DNA of 64,000 nucleotides from Schistosoma mansoni (GCF_000237925.1 NC_031502.1:47224839-47288838), one strand, 5' to 3'; shown: positions 1 to 12,060, counted from the stretch's first letter. A program made the numbers and translations. Notes: generated by a model not told the origin, from the letters alone.

Positions 1-954
1 AGACAAAGAGTAAGAGTAAATGGAGCTCTCTCATCGTGGGAACCAGTGAAAATTGGAGTCCCTCAAGGCACAATCCTAGGTCCTCTTCTCTTTTTACTTT
101 ATGTAAATGAATTACCAACCATAGCTAAGTCATCCGTCCTACTATTCGCCGATGACATAAAAATTTGGAGACCCATATATAGCATGTCAGACAGAATAGT
201 ATTACAGGAAGATCTTAACTCATTAGTGGCATGGATGAACGGGTGGTCACTAGGAGTAAATCCTAACAAAAGTGTAGTGATGCAATTAAATAATTACGAT
301 GATTCGTATTACTACACATTATGTGGACTAGTGTTGCTCAAAGTAAGAAACTATAAAGATTTAGGAGTCATACTAAGTAATGATCTCAAAACAACTAGTC
401 ACTGTAAGGCTGCTGATGCAAAAGGCTATAGAGTGTTATGGTCTATTCGTAGATCTTTCCGGTATCTGGATGAGGAAATGTATAGATTATTATGTCCAAC
501 TTTCGTACGGCCACATTTGGAATATGGGATTCAAGCAGCGAGTCCTTGCTTCAAATATGAGGCGGATATGTTGGAACGAGTCCAACGCCGCGGGACAAAA
601 TTGGTAAAAGGCCTATCTGGCCTATCTTATGAAGACAGACTGAGACACCTCAACTTATTTCCGTTATCTTACCGGCGAATACGGGGTGATCTAATATTGG
701 CATATCGTATCCCGAACGATGACCTTGGTACTAACATGTCCTATCTTTTCCTCCCATCTAGGGCTGATCATTTGAGAGGACATTCGAAAAAAGTCCGAAA
801 ACCGAGATCAAATCGTCTACGTCTGGAGTTTCGTTTCTCGCACCGAGTAGTGAATTACTGAAATTCTCTACCAGAACACGTAATATCAGCACCTTCTGTT
901 GATATATTCAAGACGAGATTGGACCTACACAGTGTAACAAACTGCAAGGATTAA
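1..954 (+). mobile_element. CR1/Jockey-like LINE, C-terminal half of reverse transcriptase (5' cut by window edge, nonfunctional)
   Basis: Open reading frame runs in from the left edge. It shows the reverse transcriptase signature VPQGTILGPLLF, then the FADD catalytic box, then the C-terminal block typical of CR1/Jockey-type LINEs (LCPTFVRPHLEYGIQ, later LERVQRRGTKLV). The frame is interrupted by TGA at 859-861, exactly where related elements have a Trp (RVVN-x-W-NSLPE), and continues in frame as NSLPEHVISAPSVDIF to TAA at 952-954. So this is a decayed copy, although the reading frame is otherwise well kept, which suggests a fairly young insertion. The 5' part lies outside the window. CR1-like elements such as SR1 are known in schistosomes; subfamily not assigned. 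Confidence 0.9.
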
Positions 955-1054
955 AATAGGTCAATAGACCTCCTATCCTTATTACTGAAGACTGTGTTCA
1001 AGTATACCAGTTTGACACTTTCTAGGTCACTCGTTTTTTGAAAGCTTAGGCGTG
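955..1054 (+). other. LINE 3' UTR remnant and 5' flank of the PES1 gene
   Basis: Directly after the LINE stop there is a small hairpin (AGGTC at 957-961, GACCT at 967-971), as expected in a CR1-like 3' UTR. Only 100 bases separate the LINE stop from the PES1 start codon, so the PES1 5' UTR and core promoter must overlap or adjoin the LINE tail, or lie upstream of it. No clear TATA box was seen. Confidence 0.5.
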
Positions 1055-2158
1055 ATGGGGGGAACAATGAAGAAAAAAGTAGGTTTCTACTGAGAAAGTA
1101 TCATATTTCTATGATAGCACACGAAGGGTCAGGTTGTTGCGTTTCTCAGCCAAAAACAGGCAATGAGACGCTTGCAGCTAAACCTTCCTAATTTCAGGTA
1201 AGTTTCTCACCTGTTCTCTCATTCTACAGACGGTTATGTATATTGAAAGGGATATATCCAGTAGAACCCAGAAGTAGAAAAAAGGTTGGAAAGGGAAACA
1301 GTCAACCTAGGATTTATTACAATGCGAAAGATATAGCGTTTCTGTCACATGAGCCTTTGATAGAAACGTTTAGGAAACTTCGGGTATTCCATGTAAAGCT
1401 CAAGAAAGCACGAGAAAGAAAAGATAAAGAGAAGGAGTTTCGAGTAAGGATAAATAAGCCAAGATATACGCTTCATCAAATCGTCAAAGAAAGGTATCTG
1501 TTGTGTTTTGACTCACTGGGATTCTAGATACCCTACGAGGCAGGATGCTTTGCGGGATATAAGTGACAGCCTCAACTTGCTGTTTCTCTTCGAGAAGCTT
1601 CCTAAGCTTACTCAATTCCACCCTTCTTTAATCTCTATTAGTCGAAGATTGTGTGTGGAATTTTTAAATCTTGTTGTGGCAACTCAAGCAGTTCGGAAGG
1701 TTAGTTGGAATTAATTAATATATAGGTCAAAAGGCATTTATTAGCATAAAAGGATTTTATGTTCAAGCTGAAATCGATGGAATTCCAGTTGTCTGGATTA
1801 TGCCCCATGCTTCTGTTACTCACACCCCAACTGATGTTGATTACCGTATACTAGCAACATGTCTGGAATTTGATGCTACACTTATTGGGTCTTTGATGTG
1901 TCAGTAAGTTTCTGTAGTAACTTAACCACTCCAGTTTGTACCGAATCAATAACCTAGTTTACCCCCCAAAACTCGCTGTGCGTGTTGAGCATGATCCGAA
2001 TGGATACTACTGTGGCCAAAAAGAAAGTCTTTTCGAGGTAGTTTCGTTTTCATCTCCACCGTGAATCATCATTTTAGTTTATGTCGTCCCTCAGCTTTCC
2101 GCTAAAACGCACAGAGCCATTAAATGATGTTGAAGTTGATGATTTGACAGAGCTGCAG
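1055..2158 (+). CDS. PES1: PES1 exons 1-7 with six micro-introns
   Basis: This block encodes residues 1-298, the pescadillo N-terminal domain. Exon 1 is only 24 nt (MGGTMKKK). Exon 2 begins [10 protein letters not shown] and aligns without a gap to the vertebrate N-terminus, which fixes the first intron at 1079-1117. Introns: 1079-1117 (39 nt), 1198-1229 (32), 1494-1527 (34), 1700-1733 (34), 1904-1934 (31), 2038-2077 (40). Each begins GT and ends AG, and each was placed where the conserved family sequence resumes. The TAG at 1115 and the stop read-through at 1525 show that the introns must be removed. Introns this small clustered at the 5' end are a recognised schistosome gene feature. Confidence 0.93.
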
Positions 2159-5100
2159 GTAATTTTCATTATTTTGTGAGTGGATTAGTTGATATTCGTT
2201 GAAATCGCTATTTCATGAGCTATATCTATTTCATCTTAAACGCTGATTTTTAACAACGATACCAAGGAATTATGACGCAAAACACTTCGCATACCTAAAT
2301 TTTTCGTGTTGAAAAAACTATTATAAAGGGGCGATACATAGTATAAGTAGCATTTGTACTCTGAATAACTGAATGTCCCGTAATATATGCAATCTACATG
2401 TCCTAGAGCAAACTTCATTTGAAACAGCTAACACACGGAGATTCAACAATTAGCAGTTGACATGAAAAAAAGGCGAAGTTTAAAACAGAATTGACATCCA
2501 AGCCGAATAGTTCGAAATAGTATTGGTCAATATATATAGTAGAGAAAGCCCATCCCTAAAGCACAGAGAATTCGAAGTAGTGATGAGTAACCAGATAAAT
2601 CAAGGGTCGTGTGAAAAAATCAAGTTATTAAAAGAGCACCCATGGTTACCATCGCTAATAGAACTTAAGCATTATTAACGAGAATTAAGTAACACCATGA
2701 TCTAAGCACCACCAAAAGTGATATTCAGAGCCAAGCATATAAGTTTGCATTTGGTCACTGTTACACTTCACATTGAGCTAAAGTTTAAAATCCATATGTT
2801 TTTAAAAATCTTAGGAATATCATTATATCTCATTCAATATATGCCTCACTGTCTAGTGGATGAAACTGTGTTTGGACGTCGAGCCACATGACGTAAGACT
2901 TTACTCATACATATTGTCATCCTTCTTGTAAGACATTCCAGCAAGACATTCTTGTTTTTTAATAGTTAATTGGTTCTTAGCTACCTGTTTTATGGAATAT
3001 ATTGCAATAAACTATGTGCTCGGACTTGTAAGCAATTCTAGAGCATTCTATGATGACTGTCCTACGACCAACTTTAGTTTTAAATATCCGTTTTATTTTG
3101 TAAAACCATGCGCTCATTTGTTTAGAAAATGTAAAAAACTCAGTAGATTGAAAATACCTTTGGTATATCTCAACTCCTGAGGTTTGCTTTATAATCCTAG
3201 GCTATTGACGAGCAGGTTTCGCAAGCGATAAGTAAGCAAATAGAAGTTCAAAACGTGAAAAAGCTTTTCAAAAACAAACGGTTTTTCCTTATGCGTGAAG
3301 TTCCACGGGAAGCGATATGTTTGATTATACGATCTTGTGGCGGGGAGTGTTCCTGGGATAAAATTGTTTCTCCAGGATATACATTCCAAGAAGATGATCC
3401 TACTATTGACTATCAAGTAGTAGATCGTCCGATGACAGATATGAAATTGACACGGTAAGTTCGATATTCATCTGTTAACCACTGCAACTGAATTATTGAT
3501 GCTTAACTAATTAATGAAATTTAAAGATTACAGTTCTCTGACCATTAATTATTTAATTTTTTTTGGTTTAATAACCCTTTAGTATTGTACCTTCGAATAA
3601 AATGCTAATAAATGTATTATTATTTTACCAACAAGTTGCAGCAAAAGCCACACATGTCTGCACTTATGTATAACTTGACAACCTGAATCTAATAATTCAT
3701 AACAGTTAACCTGTACAGAACGTTGGGAAAATTGCGTTGTGGGATTTCAGTTCATTATTCTGATAGTTCTGTTCATTTATGGAAAGCCACTAAGCTATTT
3801 CACTCTATTTTCACTACTTGGAGCCAGCACGACAGTTTTAAATATGTTTTATTCGCCGTGGTTTTTTATCTGTCAAAGGTGAAGGCTATAAGCAGAAATC
3901 GTAGTATTAGATTTTAACATGAAACCTAATTGCCGGATGAACTGCCGTAACAAAGCTTGAGTCTTTCCACATACCAATTTCGCACATACTAACCACTGAG
4001 TGCATTCAAAGAAGTGGATAACTATAATCACACTACTTTGAGTATAAAGGCGAGCATAAGCAACATGTAACTTGGCACAAAAATGTCGTGATCTTAGATG
4101 CCTCATTACATACTGATGGTAAAACTGAAAACCAAAGGTAGTACTCCTAACTTTAGTCTAACTCCAGGGAAGCAAACAGGCCTCAAGATTTTTAAGTATA
4201 ATCATAAAATCCAGAACTTATCTGTTTGTAGCTAATGATATGGAGTTTTGATGTTATCTTCTATTACGTGAACGTTTTAGCTAAATATGAAGCAATTTTA
4301 CTACTACATATTTTGTGGAATAAAATGTGTAAGCTTTATGGGATACATCTTTTCCAGATTATCGATTCAAAACGAATAATATAGGCCACTGTAGATGTTT
4401 TAATTATTAGATCAGTATGCTTTACCGCTTAAAGACGTAAATGCATGATACGAACGCTTACAATGAACATCGTCATTAACTGCATAAGTTGACACTTTCA
4501 ATCTTTCAGCTACTTTGTCATTTTTTCTTGCGATGTTTAATCTAAAATGGATTCCGTAGCTAGTGTCGACCTAGTGAGTTTCACACAGAAAACAGACATT
4601 GGTTTCGCTTATATAAATTTTGGTTTAGTCATTAGAATTTTTAAATAAATTATAAAATCTCCCTTAACTAAGTCTTACTTCTATTATTATTCAACGACAG
4701 TTACTATGTCCAACCACAGTGGGTTTTCGACTGTTTAAATGCAGGGAGACTACTACCAACACAAGATTACTTACCGGGTTGTAGTCTCCCACCTCATTTA
4801 AGTCCGTTTATTGGAAGTTCTGGTACTGATGAACTTTTAGACACAGCAGTTATGTCACTTTCAAACCGTGGTGGGCTTGTCGGTGTCGCTCCTGGATTTG
4901 GGGATGGTGCATCCATCTATCGTCCACCAGAGGCTGATTACCTCGCTGGTTTGGTGAGTCTGGCTGAAATCCGTGGAGCTAGAGTCCAAGCCCAGTCTGA
5001 AGGCACTATTGAGAGTCAATCAGAAGTGGATAATGACCTTTTGGATGATTCTTCCACTAAAAAGCAAAATGATTTAAAAACAAATGTTCAGACAAAGGAG

Positions 5101-8100
5101 CGATGTAAACTTAAGAAAGTTTCAAAAGGTATGTTTTGTATTTGACTGAGCTTTGGCTTTTTCACTATTTTTGCACGTAATATTTTGATAATATTAGGTG
5201 AATCACTAATGAGAACACTTATTATTGGTGTTATTATGATACCCATTTGACAGATGCAAGTTCACGTACTCAGTTTCGAGATGCTCTGTGTTAGGGCTAG
5301 TAATATTGCTCGGCCGCACAAATGAAAGTAGGTGGAATGGGGTTCGACCCTGGTTTGACCACTAAACCACAGCTGCAAATCTTACACCTATAATGTTTGG
5401 GCTAGTATATTCTAATACCGAGGTTTAACTTTATAATTTCAAATGAATTGAACATTGGATTATTTATAATAATGAAACAACTTTTAATCCTCCAATGAGT
5501 AGAAAATCGGACTACTGATGTTGCCCAACGTATTGCATGTTGCTTACCTTACAAATGTACTATTTCGTTACTATAATACTTGTGCTAGTTTGATGCAGCT
5601 TCATTTCCTGTTCTCTCAATGAGTGACTGGGTGCTTTGGAAACACTACGGCTATTCTCCATGGAAGTAAAAAGAAACACTGACCTTGTGTATATTACATA
5701 AGTTCACTGTTTGGGATGCGTTTTTCCCCTTCTAAATGCAAATTGTTGCCTCAGGACTGCTCTGTGTCAACACCTGAACTAAGGATAGGGAGTGAAGTAA
5801 TCGAACGCGCCAACAACTTCACTTATCTTGGAAGTCTGATCAACCCTAATGGGTTGGTGTCTGCCGAAATATCTGTAGGGACTTAGAAAGCTCGTTTGGC
5901 TTTCGCCAACTTACATCACGTATGACGAAGGCGAGATATCCGCCTACCAATTAAAGAACGAGTATATTGCACAAGAGTTTGTTCTGTTTTACTTTACGGC
6001 TGCGAAACGCGGTTATTAAAATAGAAGATACTCGTAAGTTACTAGCATTTGATCACAGATGTCTTAGAAATATTGCCAGCATCTGCTGGGATCACCGAGT
6101 AAGTAATAGTGAGTTTAGACTCAGGGTATTAGGGAATGATGGCAAATTAGTTGATGAAATTGTGAATCTTCATCGACTGAGATGATTGGGCCATGTGTTA
6201 CGTATGCCTGAACACCGCATACCACGACATACAATGCTGACTAGTGTTGGGGATGGTTGGAAGAGAGTTAGGGGCGGCCAAACCAAAATGCGGCATCAGT
6301 GCTTGTAGTCACTAACCTCTAGTCTGAGCCATGTTAGATGCAGACTATTTGGTTGAGGTCCACACGACTATAGTAACCAATGGTTTGAGACTCTGTGTGA
6401 CATAGATGAGAATCGATGAAAATGGCGTAGGTGGATGCACTCTTTGTCTTCCCTTAAACTGTGAGATTAAAATTACTTTATACACTTTTTTGTACAAACC
6501 AATTCTTTCTCCCTGTATCATATCTTTATATGCGATCTTTATCTACATATATATTACTACCGTTGAAGTATTTGCTTCTATGAATTTGGTGTTCATATCT
6601 TGTTGTGCTAATGATGTATGGCAGCTTGAACTAATGCATATATGTGCCTGGTCTTACATTGTAAGTGACTGACTGATGTAATAGACTTTAATAGGATAAT
6701 TTCAAATAGTTCACTGAAATGCACAAATCTCATCGTGATCAACAGTTCACAATGGATTGGACAAGTCTAAAAATTAAAGCAGCCTGAGATCTAACATGAT
6801 TATTTATCAATTCTGGTTACCAAACCTCTTAAAAGGATAGAATCAGGGAAATCAAATTTTAATGAAGTGAATCTTACAAAACAATACAGACATGCCATAA
6901 TATGATGTTCAGTATTTCCAAAACGCATATATAGCGTAATTATTTTTGAATACTTTTTCTTAGTTTCGGTCAACATTTCCAACTAACAGGATTGTGTCTG
7001 TTAGGTCTCCTTGTTTTAAGGTCATTATTCTCAATGTCCGAGCAAGAAAATGTGATTTTCAACTCGAATGAAATTTGCTATAGTTTGTAAAGGTGTATTT
7101 GGTCTTTTTGTTCCCAACTGTACCATTTTATGGTTCATTGTTACGCACATAATTAAGTTAGAATATTACAAACCAATTATAGTTATTATTCTATTTATGT
7201 GATGGTTGGACAATTAAAATATTGTTTCAAGGTATTTCTGATCTAAATAAAATGTAACTATTTTCACAAGTTTTTTGTTATTTTTTTGTCTGTTATTTGT
7301 GGAATAACAACATTAGGTAAGGAACCCAAAGTAACACCTGGTCGAGCTGAAAGCAAAACAGTTAAGATGTACAAAGAGAAGGAGGAAGCAAATGCTGAAC
7401 GTAAGTTGAGGGAGTTAATGTTGCCGAAAAAACACAAAAATGTATATAAGAAAATGGTGCATTCTATCAAGCGAAAGGAAAAAGAAGTACGCCAGTTGGA
7501 AGCAAAAAGACGTCGAATTGACATGTAAGTAGTATTAAAGTATGTATATTCTTAAATTCAACTACCGTTTACTTGGGTAATTTAATCTGCATATGACACT
7601 TTTCTTGAATGTTCTAAATGGACTTGTTGTAATATATCACACTACCAGGTAGAATTCTTCAGATTTCTTTTGCGTGAATGAAGCACACTCTGTTAATATA
7701 CAGTAGTCATTCCAAAATCTTGATATAGAATAAATGGTTTGTTTTTTTTACACAGTAGTTCGACTGTTAGTCCATTTATGCATTTTCTTGGACCAGAAAT
7801 TGCTTATGATATGAATTGTTAAGTTTTTCTTTGTCAAAAACCTAATTCTCGAGTTTTTGATATCACCTCAGTTGCCATTCAGTCAAATTATATTAATGGA
7901 ACAATCAGTTGAATGCTTATCAGCACCAATTTGTATTCTATTGAAACAGAAGATGCAATCAAAGCAAGAAGTAACTAGTAAGAGAAACATACTTTTTTAA
8001 AATTGTACCTATAGTTCCATAGGTTACAGTTTGAAATGAGTCCTACCATCAACTGAATGAGTCCAACCAAATCTATTCAACAAATATAGTTGTGACATCC

Positions 8101-9022
8101 AAGGACTTAAATGCTTGTTTTTATTTGTTCACGTATGAAGAGAACTATTAAACATTTGTTGATCTCAAATTCTGTAGCGGAGGTTGCCTTCTTAAGCATT
8201 TACTTGTATCTGCTTGATATCCTTTGCAACTGAAACCTAAACTCAAACCGTAATGCAAAATCAGTTACTGATGGCTTAAATATGTACAAAAATTCCGTTC
8301 GTTTAGACTCACCTCCTTGGTCATAATGTAATATCTTTCAAACTCATCTTCGGTTTCAGTTGTTAACAAAGTGATTGTCTCAGACAAAAAGATTAAACAA
8401 ACTGGCTTCCATTTATCTTTTCCACTCGACACAAAATTTAAGTAGGTTTGATACTAGTCATTCCAATCAACTGAAAAGCACAAATACGGATTAGTTACAG
8501 TTACAAGGCTCAATAAGAACGCTAGTAGTCTCTTAAGACTTTAAACAACGATTTGTCCATAAATTTAGGATTTCTGTCGTCTCTCTACAACCTCTTGATG
8601 CCAGTTAGTCTATTTCAACAGTGTCTACAACTTTTATGTTAACACAGTGTACATAGGTGATGTCAATTTGTAATATACGTCTGTCGAACCATACAGGTCG
8701 ATGGCATGTAGTCTTTATTAGCAATCTCTGTTCTTATAGGAAACAGAGAATCATCGAACATCTGTGTTTATCATTGGCTAAGTTTTCTGAGTGGAACCAG
8801 TATATATTTTTTGATATACTTGAATTACTAGTTGTAGTATAAAAATTTTAAGACGCAGAATTTAATCTATAGACATGATACATCAGCTATTGGAGTTTTT
8901 AGCGATGTCTGCTTGTTAATTCCATAACAATATAACGTTAGTACTAATGGTATTTCCTCATCACAATTCAATTTATCTTGATGGTTTATTTATTTTTCTT
9001 CACTTTCAGGGGAACCGGATGA
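1055..9022 (+). CDS. PES1: Pescadillo homolog (ribosome biogenesis factor), complete 11-exon gene
   Basis: Pescadillo is a nucleolar protein of the PeBoW complex (with BOP1 and WDR12) needed for maturation of the large ribosomal subunit and for proliferation. Exons: 1055-1078, 1118-1197, 1230-1493, 1528-1699, 1734-1903, 1935-2037, 2078-2158, 3201-3454, 4701-5128, 7317-7524, 9010-9022. All introns are GT-AG and all phases agree; joined length is 1797 nt, 598 residues plus stop, close to vertebrate PES1 (about 588). Start MGGTMKKK resembles the vertebrate start. Family blocks seen in order: [104 protein letters not shown]. The BRCT domain is near residues 319-413, with its Trp near 390; the tail from about 526 is Lys/Arg/Glu-rich. 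It appears intact. Confidence 0.96.
2159..3200 (+). other. PES1: PES1 intron 7, no other feature seen
   Basis: First long intron of the gene (1042 nt), GT at 2159 and AG at 3199-3200. AT-rich; no repeat or coding block recognised. Confidence 0.8.
3201..3454 (+). CDS. PES1: PES1 exon 8, start of BRCT domain
   Basis: Encodes residues 299-382: [13 protein letters not shown], then [33 protein letters not shown] and [14 protein letters not shown]. The last two blocks are the first half of the BRCT fold. Acceptor is at 3199-3200 and donor GTAAGT at 3455. The exon ends two bases into an Arg codon, completed by the first base of exon 9. Confidence 0.95.
3455..4700 (+). other. PES1: PES1 intron 8, no other feature seen
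   Basis: 1246-nt intron, AT-rich. Short open frames here on both strands show no recognisable family and no splice context; treated as noncoding. Confidence 0.8.
4701..5128 (+). CDS. PES1: PES1 exon 9, end of BRCT domain and acidic linker
   Basis: Encodes residues 383-525. Begins with the BRCT core [19 protein letters not shown] including the invariant Trp, then [13 protein letters not shown], a Gly-rich stretch, and a polar linker rich in Asp, Glu, Ser and Lys that corresponds to the long acidic linker of animal pescadillos, here shorter. Donor GTATGT at 5129, phase 1. Confidence 0.95.
5129..7316 (+). other. PES1: PES1 intron 9 (hosts an RTE LINE fragment)
   Basis: 2188-nt intron. The part before 5700 contains one tRNA-like B-box match (GGGTTCGACCC at about 5340-5350) but no complete tRNA. 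5707 to about 6675 is a LINE fragment listed separately; the rest is AT-rich with nothing recognised. Confidence 0.75.
5707..6675 (+). mobile_element. RTE/SR2-like LINE, C-terminal reverse transcriptase fragment plus 3' UTR (dead)
   Basis: Conceptual translation shows the RTE-type C-terminus in order: [72 protein letters not shown], then [10 protein letters not shown], ending HSLSSLKL with stop at 6462-6464. In-frame stops (for example TAG at 5882-5884) and frame changes break it. After the stop, sequence to about 6675 behaves as the 3' UTR. It lies in PES1 intron 9 in the same orientation as the gene. Related fragment at 53470-53783. Subfamily assignment (SR2-like) is from memory of schistosome RTE elements. 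Confidence 0.88.
7317..7524 (+). CDS. PES1: PES1 exon 10, basic C-terminal coiled region
   Basis: Encodes residues 526-594: [20 protein letters not shown] followed by Lys/Arg/Glu-rich helix with [20 protein letters not shown] and [11 protein letters not shown], matching the KREKYLYQKIMFGKRRK region of animal pescadillos. Acceptor AG at 7315-7316. The frame would stop at 7526, but a GTAAGT donor at 7525 splices the final Met codon to exon 11. Confidence 0.93.
7525..9009 (+). other. PES1: PES1 intron 10, no other feature seen
   Basis: 1485-nt AT-rich intron. No repeat or coding block recognised. If the donor at 7525 were not used, the protein would end at a TAA at 7526-7528, three residues shorter. 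Confidence 0.65.
9010..9022 (+). CDS. PES1: PES1 exon 11, last three codons and stop
   Basis: Acceptor TTTCAG ends at 9009. The first base completes the Met codon, then Gly-Thr-Gly and TGA at 9020-9022. Supported by phase agreement, by the strong GTAAGT donor at 7525 and by a polyadenylation signal 35 bases downstream. Such a tiny last exon is inferred, so confidence is lower than for the others. Confidence 0.7.
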
Positions 9023-9056
9023 AAGCTGTAATTACTCGATATAATTTATACAACAA

Positions 9057-9062
9057 AATAAA
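9057..9062 (+). terminator. Polyadenylation signal of PES1
   Basis: Canonical AATAAA 35 bases after the PES1 stop codon, inside an A-rich stretch. Confidence 0.7.
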
Positions 9063-10130
9063 ATAATCAGACATTTGGACCTTTTCTTTCATTAAACGTG
9101 GTTGAGCAGAAAACTAGTTGTTCGAGCATTTTTCTGTCAGCTAATTAGTCACAAGTTCAAACTTGAACCGTGTGTCCATAACTAAGTGAAAAATGTTGAC
9201 TGATGAGATGCCACTCAATAAATAGAAAAAGGTTTTCTTTCCGATTATTTACGAGTTTCCATTTTGATGTTCGTTTGACTATAGTACCATTACTCTTGTG
9301 ATTTGATTCGCGTTCACAACAAATACTAAACTTAAAAGTGTATTTTTACCAATTTCTTGGAGCTCACAGGTCAAAGAAAACTCAGATATACTTCCTGTAT
9401 CATATGTTTACTTAACCCCTAAATTGGTACTTCTAATCGTTGCTAAAAGATGATGAAAAATAAAGAGCCCTGGTTTTTTTTCTTCTGCAGTTTTTGTTTC
9501 CCTCCCTTTTCATGCTTCAATCATATCAATTCTTATCCTTTTTAATTTATTATATTCATTCTTCAAGTTTTAATGATAATGCTTCATAGTAAGATGATTG
9601 ATTAACAAGTGTAATCCATGATCTGAAACTGCAAGATAAGGGTCTATAAGGAGGTGATCGTAAAAACCTTTCAATTAACTTAATTCCTCATAATTACTGT
9701 CGATTATTTTCTACGTCTAACAACCGATAAGGGAAACAAATACTCATCACCTGGTTCTCATTTATCAGTTAACTGTACTTATAGATTTTTGTGTAATTTA
9801 GCATGTGATCAAAATAAGTTTTAGAAAATTTTCTAATAATTTACCATAAGATGAATAAACAAAATTCGAAATACTGATTCATCAATATTCCTTCATTGGA
9901 AACAACTTCAATGAGTTAGCTGGGTGTTCAATCGTTATCAGAATTCTTATCTCTATATTAAATTAGCATGTTCCTCAAATGCTCAGCGAATGTACATTTT
10001 TCATATAGCGATTATATATATTTGCTACTCAGTAAAAAATAAAGGACCTACCGTTTAAATAGACAAGTAAATCAACTAGTGTTGTCAATTAGACACTTTC
10101 GTACATCTGAATATGCAGTGAATCAGAACT
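9063..10130. other. Intergenic, nothing recognised
   Basis: AT-rich sequence downstream of PES1. No coding block, RNA gene or repeat shared with the rest of the window was seen. Confidence 0.6.
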
Positions 10131-10380
10131 CAGTTGCCGACAATCAATTTATTGTTTAGTGCAAAATTACAGAGTTCTTTCTTAAAATGTAAAAACCATA
10201 CATTAAATACTTCATTTGCAAATCTTCCATTAATTGTCCTACACATCCTTCATGATTCTTCCATTTATCAATTCCTCTCTGTTTTCTTCAGTCCAATCTT
10301 CTCAACCTTTTATCAGGCATTGCACTTCTGGTTGATGTTACATACTGTTTGTCTCTTTATATAAGTATCATGCACCACAA
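10131..10380 (-). repeat. 280-bp dispersed repeat, copy 1
   Basis: Shares ordered blocks with copies at 21115, 25725, 50340, 56875, 61234 and 63575: a CTTCATTTGCAAA block, a TTCTCAACCTTTTATCAGGC block and an ATATAAGTATCATGCACCAC block at the end. Reverse orientation relative to the 50340 copy. No coding capacity, no obvious terminal repeats; class unknown. Confidence 0.65.
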
Positions 10381-11612
10381 ATTTATAGTGAAAAGTCTAA
10401 CTCATCCTGTTATATAGTTTGCTGCCAATGTACATTTGAAGGATAGACATACAATCTTTAGGTTATTTGGTAAATACTGACAAAAGCACCAAGTGTGTGT
10501 ACTAGGGAAGAACTATGGCTCAAACAACAAAGATTTTTAAGTAATCAATTGTTATTTAATTGAAATTCATGGACGGTATCATCAGTCAGTTGATAGTACA
10601 TTGTATTGTTAGACTAACTATACCCAACCGAAAAATATGTACTGTCGCTACCAAGTGCTCTAACCACTAAGATTGGTCATTAAAAATTGTCGTAACTAGT
10701 ATTTTGTGATGTACAGTCAATAATTACTAAGATTTCAGGCTAGTATGATTTTCTAAATATAAAAAAGTATATCACTATTTTTACTAGCCTGAGACAGCTT
10801 AAACTGTCTTAAAAATGTAATTTCGATTTCAACCTTCTCAACAGAGTATGGAGCTGATAGACTAAATTTCGCTTGCCTAGATCATTTGAGTACATGCTAG
10901 TGGCCTATGGAGATACTTCATTGCATTTATTTGTTGTATGAAAGTTATCAAATTCACTGGAATAATCCACCTCAATTCGATTAAAGTAGGTAAACTACTC
11001 AGGCTTCTCGTAGTATTTATATACGATTATGAATAAACATTAAATTGATCTAAAATAAGTAATTACTAGTTTAGGTTAAGAAATTCACATTCAAGGTGAT
11101 GAGCCCAGGAACAGTAGCTTACTTTTGACAAAGATAAGCACAAAATGACCAGTTCAATATAGCCGAACTGACAGTATATCTACCTATAAGAGAATAGTTT
11201 ACAATTCACCAGTAAAGTGCACGTAAGGAAAATTGGAAAGTAACAACCTAGTTACTCATAAGTAATACAGTTATAATACACGAAAGGAGGAATTTCGATA
11301 CACTTTTTATGGAAGTTGTTTGGTATACTTTGAAATCAAAATGCGATTGTGTATCCCCCATTCTGAGAGTTCAGCTAACTCCCTTATGAAGTATGTATAT
11401 GATTTGTTACTGTGGGATTTCATTTATGCTTTAGAGAGAACTCGAAATTCTAATTATTTATCATGTGACTGTTCCCTATGAGTTGCCATAAAATCATGTG
11501 TTATAAAGTAATATAATATCTACCATTGGAAGACCCATTAGTTTACTAGCAAATAGAAAGCAGATTGGTGCCTGAAATTTTACGAATTATTAAGCTTGAA
11601 TAATGCAAGAAT
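10381..11612. other. Intergenic, nothing recognised
   Basis: AT-rich, no supported feature. Confidence 0.55.
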
Positions 11613-11655
11613 CATTCTATGCTCCTCCATTAGGGGTAACAGGCGTAAGTAAGCA
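11613..11655 (+). mobile_element. Short 3'-terminal fragment of an RTE-type LINE
   Basis: Contains TAGGGGTAACAGGCGTAAG, the same 3' end (reverse complement) found at 15425-15490, 22445 and 41318, followed by the ACTTACTT-type tail seen in the others. Very short, so assignment rests on those matches. Confidence 0.5.
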
Positions 11656-11989
11656 ATGCAACAACAAAAAAGTAGCAGAATAAAATGAGTTCGTTTCGTG
11701 AACTTGAAGTGGATTGTCTTCAATGGAATTCATAAGGCTTCGTATATCACTCGTCCTGATAACTGTTATTAGGTAACTCCAAGCGGTGTATGGATTTCAG
11801 AAGACAATATGAAGCACCACATCACTAAGCCACAAGCACAGCGAATACGAGTAAAAATGTGGATGTGAATGAGCGAATACATAGGTGAATTAACGGTTGG
11901 ATAATGAACAGAAATGATTAGTAGGATCCAAGCACATAGAGGAGAACGAGTCGTCATGTGATCTAAGCAACTAATAAGTAAGATATGGG

Positions 11990-12004
11990 ATATATATATA
12001 TATA

Positions 12005-12058
<54 letters not shown>
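11990..12058. repeat. TA microsatellite
   Basis: Nearly uninterrupted TA dinucleotide run. Similar shorter runs: 38036-38072, 45052-45074, 49712-49731, 52198-52214, 53937-53991, 58865-58892. Confidence 0.95.

Positions 12059-12060
<2 letters not shown>

Noticed and set aside
1243-1527. Continuous reading frame through 1494-1527 as a single exon
   Set aside because: The frame loses pescadillo similarity after KER and resumes in another frame at PTRQDAL; a 34-nt GT-AG intron explains this exactly.
5330-5400. tRNA-like sequence in PES1 intron 9
   Set aside because: A B-box-like GGGTTCGACCC is present, but no A box at the right distance and no cloverleaf could be drawn.
11769-12011. Open frame rich in Ile/His next to the TA repeat as a gene
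   Set aside because: Its N-terminal part is translated TA microsatellite, and there is no family similarity or splice context.
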